Below are positions 1 through 6,724 of a stretch of 7,691 nucleotides of DNA, in pieces. The notes below the pieces were generated by a model, which saw nothing but the letters and a program-made list of their open reading frames with translations, was not told the DNA's origin and searched no databases. The DNA comes from Prevotella sp. Its GTDB lineage: Bacteria; Bacteroidota; Bacteroidia; Bacteroidales; Bacteroidaceae. Location of the stretch: positions 1-7,691 of the forward strand of contig JAEEZP010000015.1 of the NCBI GenBank assembly GCA_016291915.1, read 5' to 3'. The position numbers and the translations under genes were made by a program. The first letter of the stretch is position 1, and each line of letters opens with the position of its first letter.

Positions 1-1434
1 GATATCGAGATGCGTACGAAAGGTACCGGTATACCTAACTTTGTTGCTTACCGTACTGACCGTAAGGTGATCTATGACGAGGTGATTCTTCCGGATGCTG
101 AGGCTGCTACCAAACTGCTGCCTATCAATCCATTGAACGGACAGGTGGGCCGTGCTACCAAGAAGGCTGCCTATGGTATCTTGGCACGTACCTATCTGGC
201 ACGCGCACAGTATGAGACTGACGGCAGTGCTGAGCAGAAAGCATTCTATCAGAAAGCATACGAGGCTGCCAAATATGTGATGGATCATAAGAGCGAGTTA
301 GGTATCGCTACTTATGCCACCTATGATGAGATCTGGCAGGCTAAGAACAACAAGAGTAATACAGAGTACATGTGGGTGGTGACACACTCTTCTAACTCTA
401 CGCTGAACCCCCAGAAGAATAACCCCAACCGTCTGCACATGTACTGGTCACCCCGTCTGCTTAATATGGCTGGCTTGACAAATAATGCAAGCAAACCTTT
501 AGCATGGCAGAACCCGCGTGAGAGTATTCTGATGTGTCCGAGCTATTATCTGCTGAACCTCTATAAGGACTGGGATATCCGTTATGACGTGCTCTTCCAG
601 GAGGAATTCGTAGAGAGTAACACCTCTTACACCTGGGCTAAGGATATGGCCGACCTTTATACAAAACAGGCTGCAGACAATGCTGCTCAGGCGGCTGAAG
701 CTGATGCCATCTCCGCTGAGTTGGTAGGCAAGACGGTGAAGGAAGGTGACCCCGTGCTGCGTTTCACTCGTCAGCGGGTAAGCTTCGAGGAGAAGATGGC
801 GGCTGCTAAGAAGGGTATCGCTATCGTAGATTTCGACGATATCTTTACTCCTGAGAATATCGACGGACAGACCGTTTACCGCTATCGTAAACTCGCTGAG
901 TCTTCACAGAACATTTACCGTTCTTATCCGAAGTTCAACAAGTATCGTATCTGGGACGGTCTTGGGACAAATACCAAATTGTTGCCCGATCCGACATCAC
1001 AGGCTGGCTTTGCTGATGTTCCTGTGATGCGCTATGCAGAGATGCCATTGATCGCCGCTGAGTGTCAGATCGGTTTGGGTAATGCCAGTGAGGCTGCCAG
1101 CATCATCAACCGTGAGATCCGTAATGCACGTGTAGTGAAGCCTGGTCACAACCTGAGTGAAGCACAGGTAAGTGCCAGCGACATGACCATCGAGTGGATC
1201 CTCGAGGAGCGTGCCCGTGAGTTGTGTGGTGAGTGGCTGCGTTGGTTCGACCTGAAGCGTACCAAGACATTGGTATCTTACAAGCGCATTCATAATCCTG
1301 CGACCAACGGTGATAACCCTGTATCAGAAACCAATTATCTGTGGCCTATCCCCACATCATTCCTCGACAAACTCGAGAATGCTGAGGAGTTTGGACAGAA
1401 CCCGGGTTATAACCCCTATACTCGTGCTAACTAA
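1..1434 (+). CDS. SusD/RagB-family nutrient-binding outer membrane lipoprotein, 3' part (5' end outside window)
   Basis: The frame is open from base 1 and gives 477 residues before the TAA stop. The methionine at base 10 lies inside the protein and is not its start, since the signal peptide and lipobox cysteine are missing. SusD-type proteins sit on the outer face of the outer membrane and cap a TonB-dependent SusC-type channel, delivering a glycan or peptide to it. Family signs are a helical TPR-like segment near the left end (AAYGILARTYLARAQY, about residues 56-71 counted from base 1), the helix RYAEMPLIAAECQIG (about 343-357), then EERARELCGEWLRWFDLKR (about 402-420) and a C-terminal PIP...QNPGYNPY block. 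All are characteristic of the RagB/SusD C-terminal domain. The partner channel gene should lie just upstream, outside the window. No glycosidase, protease or regulator follows it here, so the ligand cannot be inferred. It ends at a strong hairpin terminator. Confidence 0.95.
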   Translation, partial: DIEMRTKGTGIPNFVAYRTDRKVIYDEVILPDAEAATKLLPINPLNGQVGRATKKAAYGILARTYLARAQYETDGSAEQKAFYQKAYEAAKYVMDHKSELGIATYATYDEIWQAKNNKSNTEYMWVVTHSSNSTLNPQKNNPNRLHMYWSPRLLNMAGLTNNASKPLAWQNPRESILMCPSYYLLNLYKDWDIRYDVLFQEEFVESNTSYTWAKDMADLYTKQAADNAAQAAEADAISAELVGKTVKEGDPVLRFTRQRVSFEEKMAAAKKGIAIVDFDDIFTPENIDGQTVYRYRKLAESSQNIYRSYPKFNKYRIWDGLGTNTKLLPDPTSQAGFADVPVMRYAEMPLIAAECQIGLGNASEAASIINREIRNARVVKPGHNLSEAQVSASDMTIEWILEERARELCGEWLRWFDLKRTKTLVSYKRIHNPATNGDNPVSETNYLWPIPTSFLDKLENAEEFGQNPGYNPYTRAN

Positions 1435-1452
1435 TCGTTATTCTCAAATACC

Positions 1453-1486
1453 AACAAACCCCTACTCGCAAGAGCAGGGGTTTGTT
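1453..1486. terminator. Intrinsic hairpin between convergent genes, probably bidirectional
   Basis: An 11-bp perfect stem (AACAAACCCCT with AGGGGTTTGTT) continues through one A-C mismatch into three more pairs (CTC/GAG), closed by the GNRA-type tetraloop GCAA at 1468-1471. It lies 18 nt after the susD-like stop and 23 nt beyond the LRR gene stop on the other strand. The stem itself ends in TTTGTT on the plus strand and, by symmetry, on the minus strand, so it can supply a U-rich 3' end both ways. The tract beyond the stem is only moderately T-rich in either direction (AGTATTTATAG on plus, GGTATTTGAGAA on minus). Service to both genes is inferred from position and symmetry. Confidence 0.85.
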
Positions 1487-1509
1487 AGTATTTATAGCCC
1501 ATCCTTACC

Positions 1510-2118
1510 TTATTCAAACACAAGGTTGCCAACACCTGCATCGAAAGTCAGATAACCATATTCTTCCCTGTTGTCCCTTATTAGTTTATTCTCGATACGG
1601 TAGTTATTAAGGCTGATATAATCTTTCCATTCCTTGGGTAAGCACAGTGTGTCGATATAGGCATCTTTAAACTGCCTGGAATAGGGAGAACGGATTGTTG
1701 ACGGTATGTGCAGATAGCCAATGTGTGAATGACCGAAGGCGAAAGTTCCCAACTCTTTCACAGTTGTCGGTATCTGTACACTTGGGAGATCACATTGGGC
1801 AAAAACACATCCGTTAGAGCTTTTGTCATGAATGCTGTTACCGATATAGAGCAGTCCGTCGGGCAACTCAAAACGCTCTTTCACCTTTAAATATCTGATC
1901 ACATCATCTGCAAAACCCTTCACCCCCTTGGGAATGATGAGATGCCTGATAGATCTTTCTTCTATGTAACCATGCAGGGCAAAGGGTTCTTCCTTCTTTG
2001 TTACAATAATAGGGTTGTCCTCTGACGGCCTGAACTCGGTAAGCATTCCGTCTTTGTCAATACGGAACAATCCCGACTCGCTCTCCAAAATGTTCTTATG
2101 AAAGAATGATGTAAACAT
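1510..2118 (-). CDS. Small BspA-type leucine-rich-repeat protein (LRR_5-like)
   Basis: This 202-residue protein has no signal peptide or membrane segment that I can see (N-terminus MFTSFFHKNILESESG), so it is probably cytoplasmic. Residues about 58-143 carry irregular repeats of the BspA/TpLRR kind: LIIPKGVKGFADDVI, FELPDGLLYIGNSI, VQIPTTVKELGTFAFGHS, LHIPSTIRS. The recurring pattern is hydrophobic-x-IP-x-x-V/L, with gaps of roughly 20-30 residues. Such repeats form a solenoid used for protein binding, and most BspA-family members are larger and secreted. The first ~55 and last ~50 residues show no family that I recognise. The gene starts 31 nt after the ComM-like gene on the same strand, suggesting co-transcription as the last gene before the 1453-1486 terminator. 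The ATG has an AT-rich leader without a clear Shine-Dalgarno sequence. Binding partner and role are unknown. Confidence 0.8.
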   Translation of the reverse strand: MFTSFFHKNILESESGLFRIDKDGMLTEFRPSEDNPIIVTKKEEPFALHGYIEERSIRHLIIPKGVKGFADDVIRYLKVKERFELPDGLLYIGNSIHDKSSNGCVFAQCDLPSVQIPTTVKELGTFAFGHSHIGYLHIPSTIRSPYSRQFKDAYIDTLCLPKEWKDYISLNNYRIENKLIRDNREEYGYLTFDAGVGNLVFE

Positions 2119-2149
2119 ATCTCTTCGGTTTTAGCTGTTTATTTCATGA

Positions 2150-3697
2150 TTATATCCCTCTCTCGGCCCAGTCGCCTCTGTCTAAGTTGCGGTAGCCGAT
2201 GGCTTCGGCGATATGCTGGCTTAGGACTTTCTCGGAATTGTCTAAGTCGGCTATCGTTCTTGCCACCTTCAAGATACGGCTATAAGCCCTGGCTGACAGT
2301 TTCAATCTTTCCATAGCCCTGCGTAACATATCCATAGACGACGCATCCGGCTCGGCAAACTGATGGATCATCCGTTCGGTCATCATCGCATTACAGTGAA
2401 TACCTTTGTAGGGCTTGAATCGCTCTTCCTGAATCTTACGCGCTCTGATGACACGCTCACGAATGGTGGCCGATGATTCACCAGGCTGCATCTTCGAGAG
2501 TTCTGCGAAGGGTACTGCCCGAATCTCACAATGGATGTCTATACGATCTAATAAAGGCCCACTGATCTTGTTCATATACCGTTGTATCTGCCCGGGCATA
2601 CAGACACATTGATGGGTAGGATCACCATAATATCCACAGGGACAAGGGTTCATGCTCGCCACAAACATAAAAGAACAGGGATATTCCAAGGTGTATTTTG
2701 CACGACTGATGGTGATCTTCCGGTCTTCCAGCGGTTGGCGTAACACTTCTAAGGTCATCTTATTAAACTCAGGTAGCTCATCCAGAAAGAGCACCCCATT
2801 ATGGGCCAGGCTGATCTCCCCTGGTTGTGGATTACCGCCGCCACCCACTAATGCCACTTGCGATATGGTATGATGGGGTGATCGGAAGGGTCGTTGATAG
2901 ATTAGGCTCATGTCCCTGCCCATCTTTCCTGCTACAGAATGTATCTGTGTGGTTTCCAGACTCTCAGCCAATGAAAGGGGAGGAAGGATGCTCGGTAAAC
3001 GTTTGGCCATCATACTCTTACCACTTCCCGGCGGACCGATCATGATCAGGTTATGTCCTCCGGAAGCCGCCACCTCCATGGCCCGCTTCACATTTTCTTG
3101 TCCTCGTACGTCAGAGAAGTCAAGGTCCATCTGACTCTGCTGTTCATAAAACACCTTCCGGGTATCGATGACCGTCGGCTCAAAATGTGCTGACCCATTG
3201 AAGAACTGAATGACGTCACAGAGGTTATCCATGCCAAAGACCTGCAGCCGGTTAACGACAGCCGCTTCTTTCACATTCTGTTGAGGGACGATCAGTCCCT
3301 TAAACTGTTCTTTCCTTGCCCGGATGGCGATGGGTAAGGCACCACGTATGGGGAGAAGCCTACCGTCAAGTCCTAATTCTCCCACCATCATATATTCATG
3401 CAAGTGGTCTGGGATGACCTTCTCGTTGGCAGCCATGATGGCAATGGCAAGCGGCAGGTCATATCCGCTTCCCTCTTTTCTGATATCAGCGGGGGAGAGG
3501 TTTACGGTGATATCTGCCACAGGAAACTTATACCCGTTGTTTTGTAAGGCAGCGGCAATACGGTCACGACTTTCCTTGACAGCATTGTCAGGCAATCCTG
3601 TAAGATGAAACAAGACCCCTCGGGTCATGCTTACTTCGATGGTTACGGTGGTTACGTCTAAGCCGTTGACGGCCGCGCAGAATGTTTTTACTAGCAT
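2150..3697 (-). CDS. comM: YifB/ComM-family Mg-chelatase-like AAA+ ATPase
   Basis: A 515-residue protein of normal length for the family. Residues about 1-170 form the N-terminal ChlI/Lon-protease-like domain (KEGSGYDLPLAIAIMAA near 74-90). The AAA+ module follows: Walker A GPPGSGKS at 221-228, FRSPHHTIS at 271-279, Walker B VLFLDELPEF at 302-311, a sensor-1 region ending MNPCPCG at 349-355, and LLDRIDIHCE at 382-391. The C-terminal Mg-chelatase-like helical domain includes LSARAYSRILKVARTIADL at 467-485. Four cysteines (C352, C354, C364, C366) form the family's usual possible metal-binding loop. In naturally competent bacteria such as Vibrio and Haemophilus, ComM is a hexameric helicase that promotes branch migration when incoming DNA is integrated. 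Non-competent species keep the gene, and its role in Bacteroidota is not established. All nucleotide-binding motifs are intact. It starts 28 nt after the thioredoxin-like gene, with an AT-rich leader and no Shine-Dalgarno sequence. The family call is firm, while the symbol is by homology only. Confidence 0.95.
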   Translation of the reverse strand: MLVKTFCAAVNGLDVTTVTIEVSMTRGVLFHLTGLPDNAVKESRDRIAAALQNNGYKFPVADITVNLSPADIRKEGSGYDLPLAIAIMAANEKVIPDHLHEYMMVGELGLDGRLLPIRGALPIAIRARKEQFKGLIVPQQNVKEAAVVNRLQVFGMDNLCDVIQFFNGSAHFEPTVIDTRKVFYEQQSQMDLDFSDVRGQENVKRAMEVAASGGHNLIMIGPPGSGKSMMAKRLPSILPPLSLAESLETTQIHSVAGKMGRDMSLIYQRPFRSPHHTISQVALVGGGGNPQPGEISLAHNGVLFLDELPEFNKMTLEVLRQPLEDRKITISRAKYTLEYPCSFMFVASMNPCPCGYYGDPTHQCVCMPGQIQRYMNKISGPLLDRIDIHCEIRAVPFAELSKMQPGESSATIRERVIRARKIQEERFKPYKGIHCNAMMTERMIHQFAEPDASSMDMLRRAMERLKLSARAYSRILKVARTIADLDNSEKVLSQHIAEAIGYRNLDRGDWAERGI

Positions 3698-3725
3698 AAG
3701 AATTAGATTAAAGATGTATGTGTTT

Positions 3726-4727
3726 TTACTTAAGTGTCCTTCTTATCGTCTCTTCGAGCTCATCGGCATTCATCGTTCTTGCCAAGATTCGACCGCCCTT
3801 ACTGACGAGGATATTGTCGGGAACCGTTCGTATGCCTAATTTCTGAATCAACTGACTCTCAAAGACTTGTTCGTCACAGATTGTCTGATATTTCAAAGAG
3901 TCCCGCTGGATATACCGCTCACATTCTTTCTTGCTGGCATCCATATTGATGGCAAGGACTTTCAGTTTGTTGCCATATTCCACCTTCCATCTCTTTACCC
4001 TGCGGTGGATATCCTGACTGTCATAACTCCAGGTGGCCCAAACATAGATCAAAGCGACCTCCCCCTTCATGTCTGCATCAGATACGAATTTCCCTTTCAC
4101 ATCGTAGGCAGAGAAGGCGGGAAGCTTGATGTCAATCGATGCGTTCTTCAGACTCTTCATCTGCTGTATGAGTTGGTTGAGTTCACCGTTCTTCGGTTGT
4201 TTCTCCGTCATCAGCTTCAGCAAACGGTCGGCTGTCGAATAGTCGGGTTTTGCTGTCTGTAGGAAGTTTTTCTTCAGGAGATAGACGCTCACGGGAGAAC
4301 CGGCATGGTCGGCAATAAACACCTCCGTATGTTTAAGCACTTCCGGTGGTGTGTCGTTGATGATCATCTTACGGTATTTGTTCATCAACTCGTTTTCGGC
4401 CGTTCCTTTCACGGTGAGTTCTTTGAGGTGAGAGGCATCAGCCTTCACATCGACACTCTTACCGGGAATGGCAAAGATCGGTTGTTCGGTATAATTGGGG
4501 AAGACGAGGATGAGCGTACCTTCTTTTTGACAAGGTAGCTCATGGGAGAATCGTCCGCCGTTGATCTTGATGGTATCGATACCATTGATAACCTTGTCAG
4601 GACTGTATACATACAACTCACCCTGGTTAAGGTTGAGGAATCGTCCTTCTATCTTGAAACGGTCACTACGTGTACCGCAAGACACCAATACCAGGGTGAG
4701 TGTGATGATATACAGGAATCGCTTCAT
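3726..4727 (-). CDS. DUF4369/thioredoxin-fold lipoprotein lacking the CXXC cysteines
   Basis: A 333-residue predicted lipoprotein. A short hydrophobic signal (FLYIITLTLVLVS) ends in lipobox LVSC with C17 as the lipidation site. Residues about 23-125 are beta-rich and match the DUF4369 pattern (RFKIEGRFLNLNQGELYVY, IPGKSVDVKAD). A helical linker follows, then an AhpC/TSA-TlpA-like thioredoxin domain from about 200 to 333: KLPAFSAYDVKGKFV, LIYVWATWSYDSQDIHRR, VLAINMDASKKECERYI, and the cis-proline region GIRTVPDNILVSKGGRIL. In redox-active relatives the loop reads WATWCxxC. Here it is W-A-T-W-S-Y-D-S, with serines at 234 and 237 (bases 4017-4028, both AGT codons). The remaining cysteines (C66, C269, C284) are elsewhere, so classical disulfide exchange is not expected. 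It follows the OmpA/TPR lipoprotein by 19 nt and precedes comM by 28 nt. Binding, scaffolding or regulation is more likely than oxidoreduction, by inference. Confidence 0.88.
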   Translation of the reverse strand: MKRFLYIITLTLVLVSCGTRSDRFKIEGRFLNLNQGELYVYSPDKVINGIDTIKINGGRFSHELPCQKEGTLILVFPNYTEQPIFAIPGKSVDVKADASHLKELTVKGTAENELMNKYRKMIINDTPPEVLKHTEVFIADHAGSPVSVYLLKKNFLQTAKPDYSTADRLLKLMTEKQPKNGELNQLIQQMKSLKNASIDIKLPAFSAYDVKGKFVSDADMKGEVALIYVWATWSYDSQDIHRRVKRWKVEYGNKLKVLAINMDASKKECERYIQRDSLKYQTICDEQVFESQLIQKLGIRTVPDNILVSKGGRILARTMNADELEETIRRTLK

Positions 4728-4746
4728 ACGAAGAGAGTATTCACGA

Positions 4747-6426
4747 TTACTTGCTGACGTTGATCAACTCAAGATCTTTTGCTGCGTAAGATGCAAGAGA
4801 AGAGTCTTTCTGGATAGCCTTCTTCAGGAAGTCGGCAGCCAGACTGTTGTTACCCTGACGGGCACAGTTGATAGCCTGCAGATACTCAGTCATGGCATCT
4901 CTTTCTTTTACGTTGTTCAGCACAACAGCTGCTGTGGCATAATTCTTATTGAGGATCTCTGCCAATGCGGCTGAGTTGTTGAAAGAGTTCTTCAGATAGT
5001 CGGCAGCTGCTGCGTAGTTACCCTTTGCAAGACTCAGGTTGCCAAGCACGTCATTAAGACCGTTAGCACCTGTTGCCTGGGCGATATAGTTCTCTGCTGT
5101 TGCCACATCACCACTCTGGAGAGCCATCAGACCAAGGTTGGCATTAGCCTCGGGAGCCTTGCTGTAGGTACGGAAGGTCTTCTGGATGTATTCCTTAGCA
5201 ACATCATTGTTACCCTTGGCGAATTCCATGGCAGCAATGTTGTTGATAGGACGATAGTCACGGGGATAGAGGTCAGCGGCCTTCTTGTATATCTCCTCTT
5301 TCTTGTTTGCATCCTCAACCAAGGTAGCGGCATAGAGCAGCTCGTCGGCAGACAACTTAGTAGGATCGTCAACATACTGTGCGAGGATCTGCTGATCACT
5401 GCGACCAACGGTCTCGTAGTTGATGATCATACGACTGCGGCGGAGCTCAGGAAGGATACCGTCTGCCAACTCACGGAAACCGGCTGACATGTTACGGATC
5501 TGCTGCTCACGCTCTGCCGGGTCCTTATACATAGAGAGCACGCGGAGGATCACATCCTTATCCTGGATATTACTTGCCTGAACGAGCTTCTGGAAACCAT
5601 CCCAGTCCTCGGCAGTGTACTTGGCATTGATGTCGGCATTCACCTGAGTGTTCTTCAACTGCTGCTGAACATAGTCGCTGGTCACATTCTGACGTTTGCT
5701 GGCCAGTTTCTCGTTGAAGTCGAAATTACCTTCCGGAGAAGCATAACCTAATACCTCTACATCCTTGATGTTCAAAGCCTCACGCTCACGGTTGATCTTC
5801 TTAAGCATCTCAACGAACTCAGTCACGGAGTTGCTCTTCAGCTCACTCTTGCGAAGGTTAGCCTGGTTGATGAGGAATCTCACCTGTGCCTCTTGCTTCT
5901 GTGCCTTTACACGCTGGAAGCTATCGGGAGCAATACATCCGCCACCATTGGTGAGCAGTCTTCTGTACAACTCAGGAGTTGCCAAAACACCGGAAGCCAC
6001 CTTCACGGAAGGAACGGTTACATTCTTCTTTCCAACTTTTGCCTTAAAGGTAAGATAAAGATCTGACTTCAACATAGGATCAACATAGGTGAAGCTTGTT
6101 CTCATGGTGTAGTTGCCACCCACCTTATAAGAAATAGTCTGACCGTTACCCATCACCTTCTCACCTTGGAAGGTAGCGCCCTGACTCTGGTAAACATCAC
6201 CATTGCTGCAACGCAGTTCTGGAACGACGTTGACAACAGCCTTCTTCTTCATGTATTTCTCTGGGAACTTACCATTAATAGTGGCAGGTACCTTACCGGC
6301 ATGTGCCTCCAGAGGGTTAGGAACAACATTGAAATTGTCTGCAGACAGCTCGCCCAACTTTGATGAGCAGGATGTCATTAAAAATAAAGCAAATGCTGAA
6401 ATGATAAAGATTAAATTCTTTTGCAT
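4747..6426 (-). CDS. OmpA-like and TPR-containing outer membrane lipoprotein
   Basis: The chosen ATG gives 559 residues beginning MQKNLIFIISAFALFLMTSC, a clear lipoprotein signal with lipobox MTSC and C20 as the lipidation site. An in-frame ATG at 6489 would add 21 residues but lies inside tRNA-Leu and spoils the signal peptide. Residues about 21-175 are a beta-rich domain that I do not recognise, with C73 and C164 possibly able to pair. Residues about 181-339 resemble an OmpA/peptidoglycan-associated domain with a long insertion: VRFLINQANL, VEVLGYASPEGNFDFNEKLASKR, and a closing strand near RRSRMIINYE. The arginine in KLASKR (R245) matches the family's diaminopimelate-contacting arginine, but the usual aspartate is serine (S230 in GYAS). 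From about 360 to the end are TPR-like helical pairs (INNIAAMEFAKGNNDVAKEY, ANANLGLMALQSGDVATAEN, LGNLSLAKGNYAAAADYL). A periplasm-facing envelope scaffold is likely. It starts 20 nt after tRNA-Leu. Confidence 0.88.
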   Translation of the reverse strand: MQKNLIFIISAFALFLMTSCSSKLGELSADNFNVVPNPLEAHAGKVPATINGKFPEKYMKKKAVVNVVPELRCSNGDVYQSQGATFQGEKVMGNGQTISYKVGGNYTMRTSFTYVDPMLKSDLYLTFKAKVGKKNVTVPSVKVASGVLATPELYRRLLTNGGGCIAPDSFQRVKAQKQEAQVRFLINQANLRKSELKSNSVTEFVEMLKKINREREALNIKDVEVLGYASPEGNFDFNEKLASKRQNVTSDYVQQQLKNTQVNADINAKYTAEDWDGFQKLVQASNIQDKDVILRVLSMYKDPAEREQQIRNMSAGFRELADGILPELRRSRMIINYETVGRSDQQILAQYVDDPTKLSADELLYAATLVEDANKKEEIYKKAADLYPRDYRPINNIAAMEFAKGNNDVAKEYIQKTFRTYSKAPEANANLGLMALQSGDVATAENYIAQATGANGLNDVLGNLSLAKGNYAAAADYLKNSFNNSAALAEILNKNYATAAVVLNNVKERDAMTEYLQAINCARQGNNSLAADFLKKAIQKDSSLASYAAKDLELINVSK

Positions 6427-6446
6427 AATATTAAAGATTTTGGAAG

Positions 6447-6532
6447 TGCCGCGAGCGGGACTCGAACCCGCACAGCCATCACTGGCCAAGGGATTTTAAG
6501 TCCCTCGTGTCTACCAATTCCACCATTGCGGC
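6447..6532 (-). tRNA. tRNA-Leu, anticodon UAA
   Basis: The 86-nt sequence folds as a class II tRNA. It starts GCCGCAATG, has a 3-bp D stem (GTG/CAC) around AATTGG-type loop bases, an anticodon stem AGGGA/TCCCT enclosing the loop CTTAAAA (anticodon TAA), a long variable arm (GGCC/GGCT stem), a T arm GCGGG-TTCGAGT-CCCGC and discriminator A. The acceptor arms GCCGCAA and TCGCGGC pair at six of seven positions, with A6-C67 a mismatch. The 3' CCA is not encoded (next bases CTTCC), so it must be added by nucleotidyltransferase. It decodes UUA, and UUG by wobble. It sits 7 nt downstream of tRNA-Gly and 20 nt upstream of the OmpA/TPR lipoprotein gene. Confidence 0.95.
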
Positions 6533-6539
6533 TTAGGTG

Positions 6540-6612
6540 AGCGGAAAACGGGACTCGGACCCGCGACCCCAACCTTGGCAAGGTTGTGCTCTACCAACTG
6601 AGCTATTTCCGC
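6540..6612 (-). tRNA. tRNA-Gly, anticodon GCC
   Basis: The 73-nt sequence folds as a class I tRNA: a perfect 7-bp acceptor stem GCGGAAA/TTTCCGC, D stem GCTC/GAGC with AGTTGGTA loop, anticodon stem CAACC/GGTTG around loop TTGCCAA (anticodon GCC), variable loop GGGTC, T stem GCGGG/CCCGT with one G-T wobble, and discriminator T as usual for bacterial tRNA-Gly. The T loop reads TCCGAGT rather than TTCGAGT, so position 55, normally U (pseudouridine), is C. CCA is not encoded. It decodes GGC and GGU. It is the first gene after the 6640-6671 promoter and lies 7 nt before tRNA-Leu. Confidence 0.95.
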
Positions 6613-6626
6613 AAAACATGTGTTTT
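6613..6626 (-). repeat. Short inverted repeat in the tRNA leader
   Basis: AAAACA (6613-6618) and TGTTTT (6621-6626) are perfect reverse complements with a 2-nt spacer, immediately before the 5' end of tRNA-Gly and downstream of the expected transcription start. A hairpin with a 2-nt loop would lose its inner pair. The element is AT-rich and may be chance. Confidence 0.3.
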
Positions 6627-6639
6627 CAAAAATCGGATG

Positions 6640-6671
6640 CAAAGATAACGCTATTTCTCTGAATCACCAAA
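6640..6671 (-). promoter_or_regulatory. Bacteroidota-type housekeeping promoter for the tRNA pair
   Basis: On the minus strand the -7 element TATCTTTG (6647-6640) matches TAnnTTTG exactly. A -33 element TTTG (6671-6668) lies 20 nt upstream of it. This is the consensus of the primary sigma factor (SigABfr type) in Bacteroidota. Transcription should begin within several bases downstream of 6640, leaving a short leader of about 20 nt before tRNA-Gly. No equivalent element is visible between the tRNAs or between tRNA-Leu and the lipoprotein gene, so it may drive the whole block down to 1510. That extension is inference. Confidence 0.8.
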
Positions 6672-6724
6672 CAATTTGCACATTTTAATATTAAAGAAGG
6701 TCAGTTATTGACGGTCAAGATGCA

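Noticed and set aside
997..1293. 98-residue minus-strand open frame within the susD-like gene
   Set aside because: It lies wholly antisense to strongly conserved SusD-family coding sequence and has no recognisable motif.
4017..4028. Reading the SYDS site as a pseudogene mark
   Set aside because: The frame is intact from lipobox to stop and the rest of the fold is preserved, so substitution without decay is the simpler reading.
3867..4262. 131-residue plus-strand open frame opposite the thioredoxin-like gene
   Set aside because: The opposite strand encodes a convincing lipoprotein with thioredoxin-fold motifs. This frame is a mirror of it with no family features.
4561..4974. 137-residue plus-strand open frame spanning the junction of the two lipoprotein genes
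   Set aside because: It is antisense to the ends of both lipoprotein genes and shows no domain or translation signal.
6203..6499. Plus-strand frame ending with RAGLEPAQPSLAKG
   Set aside because: The RAGLEPAQP string is the well-known artefact of translating the antisense of a tRNA gene, here tRNA-Leu.
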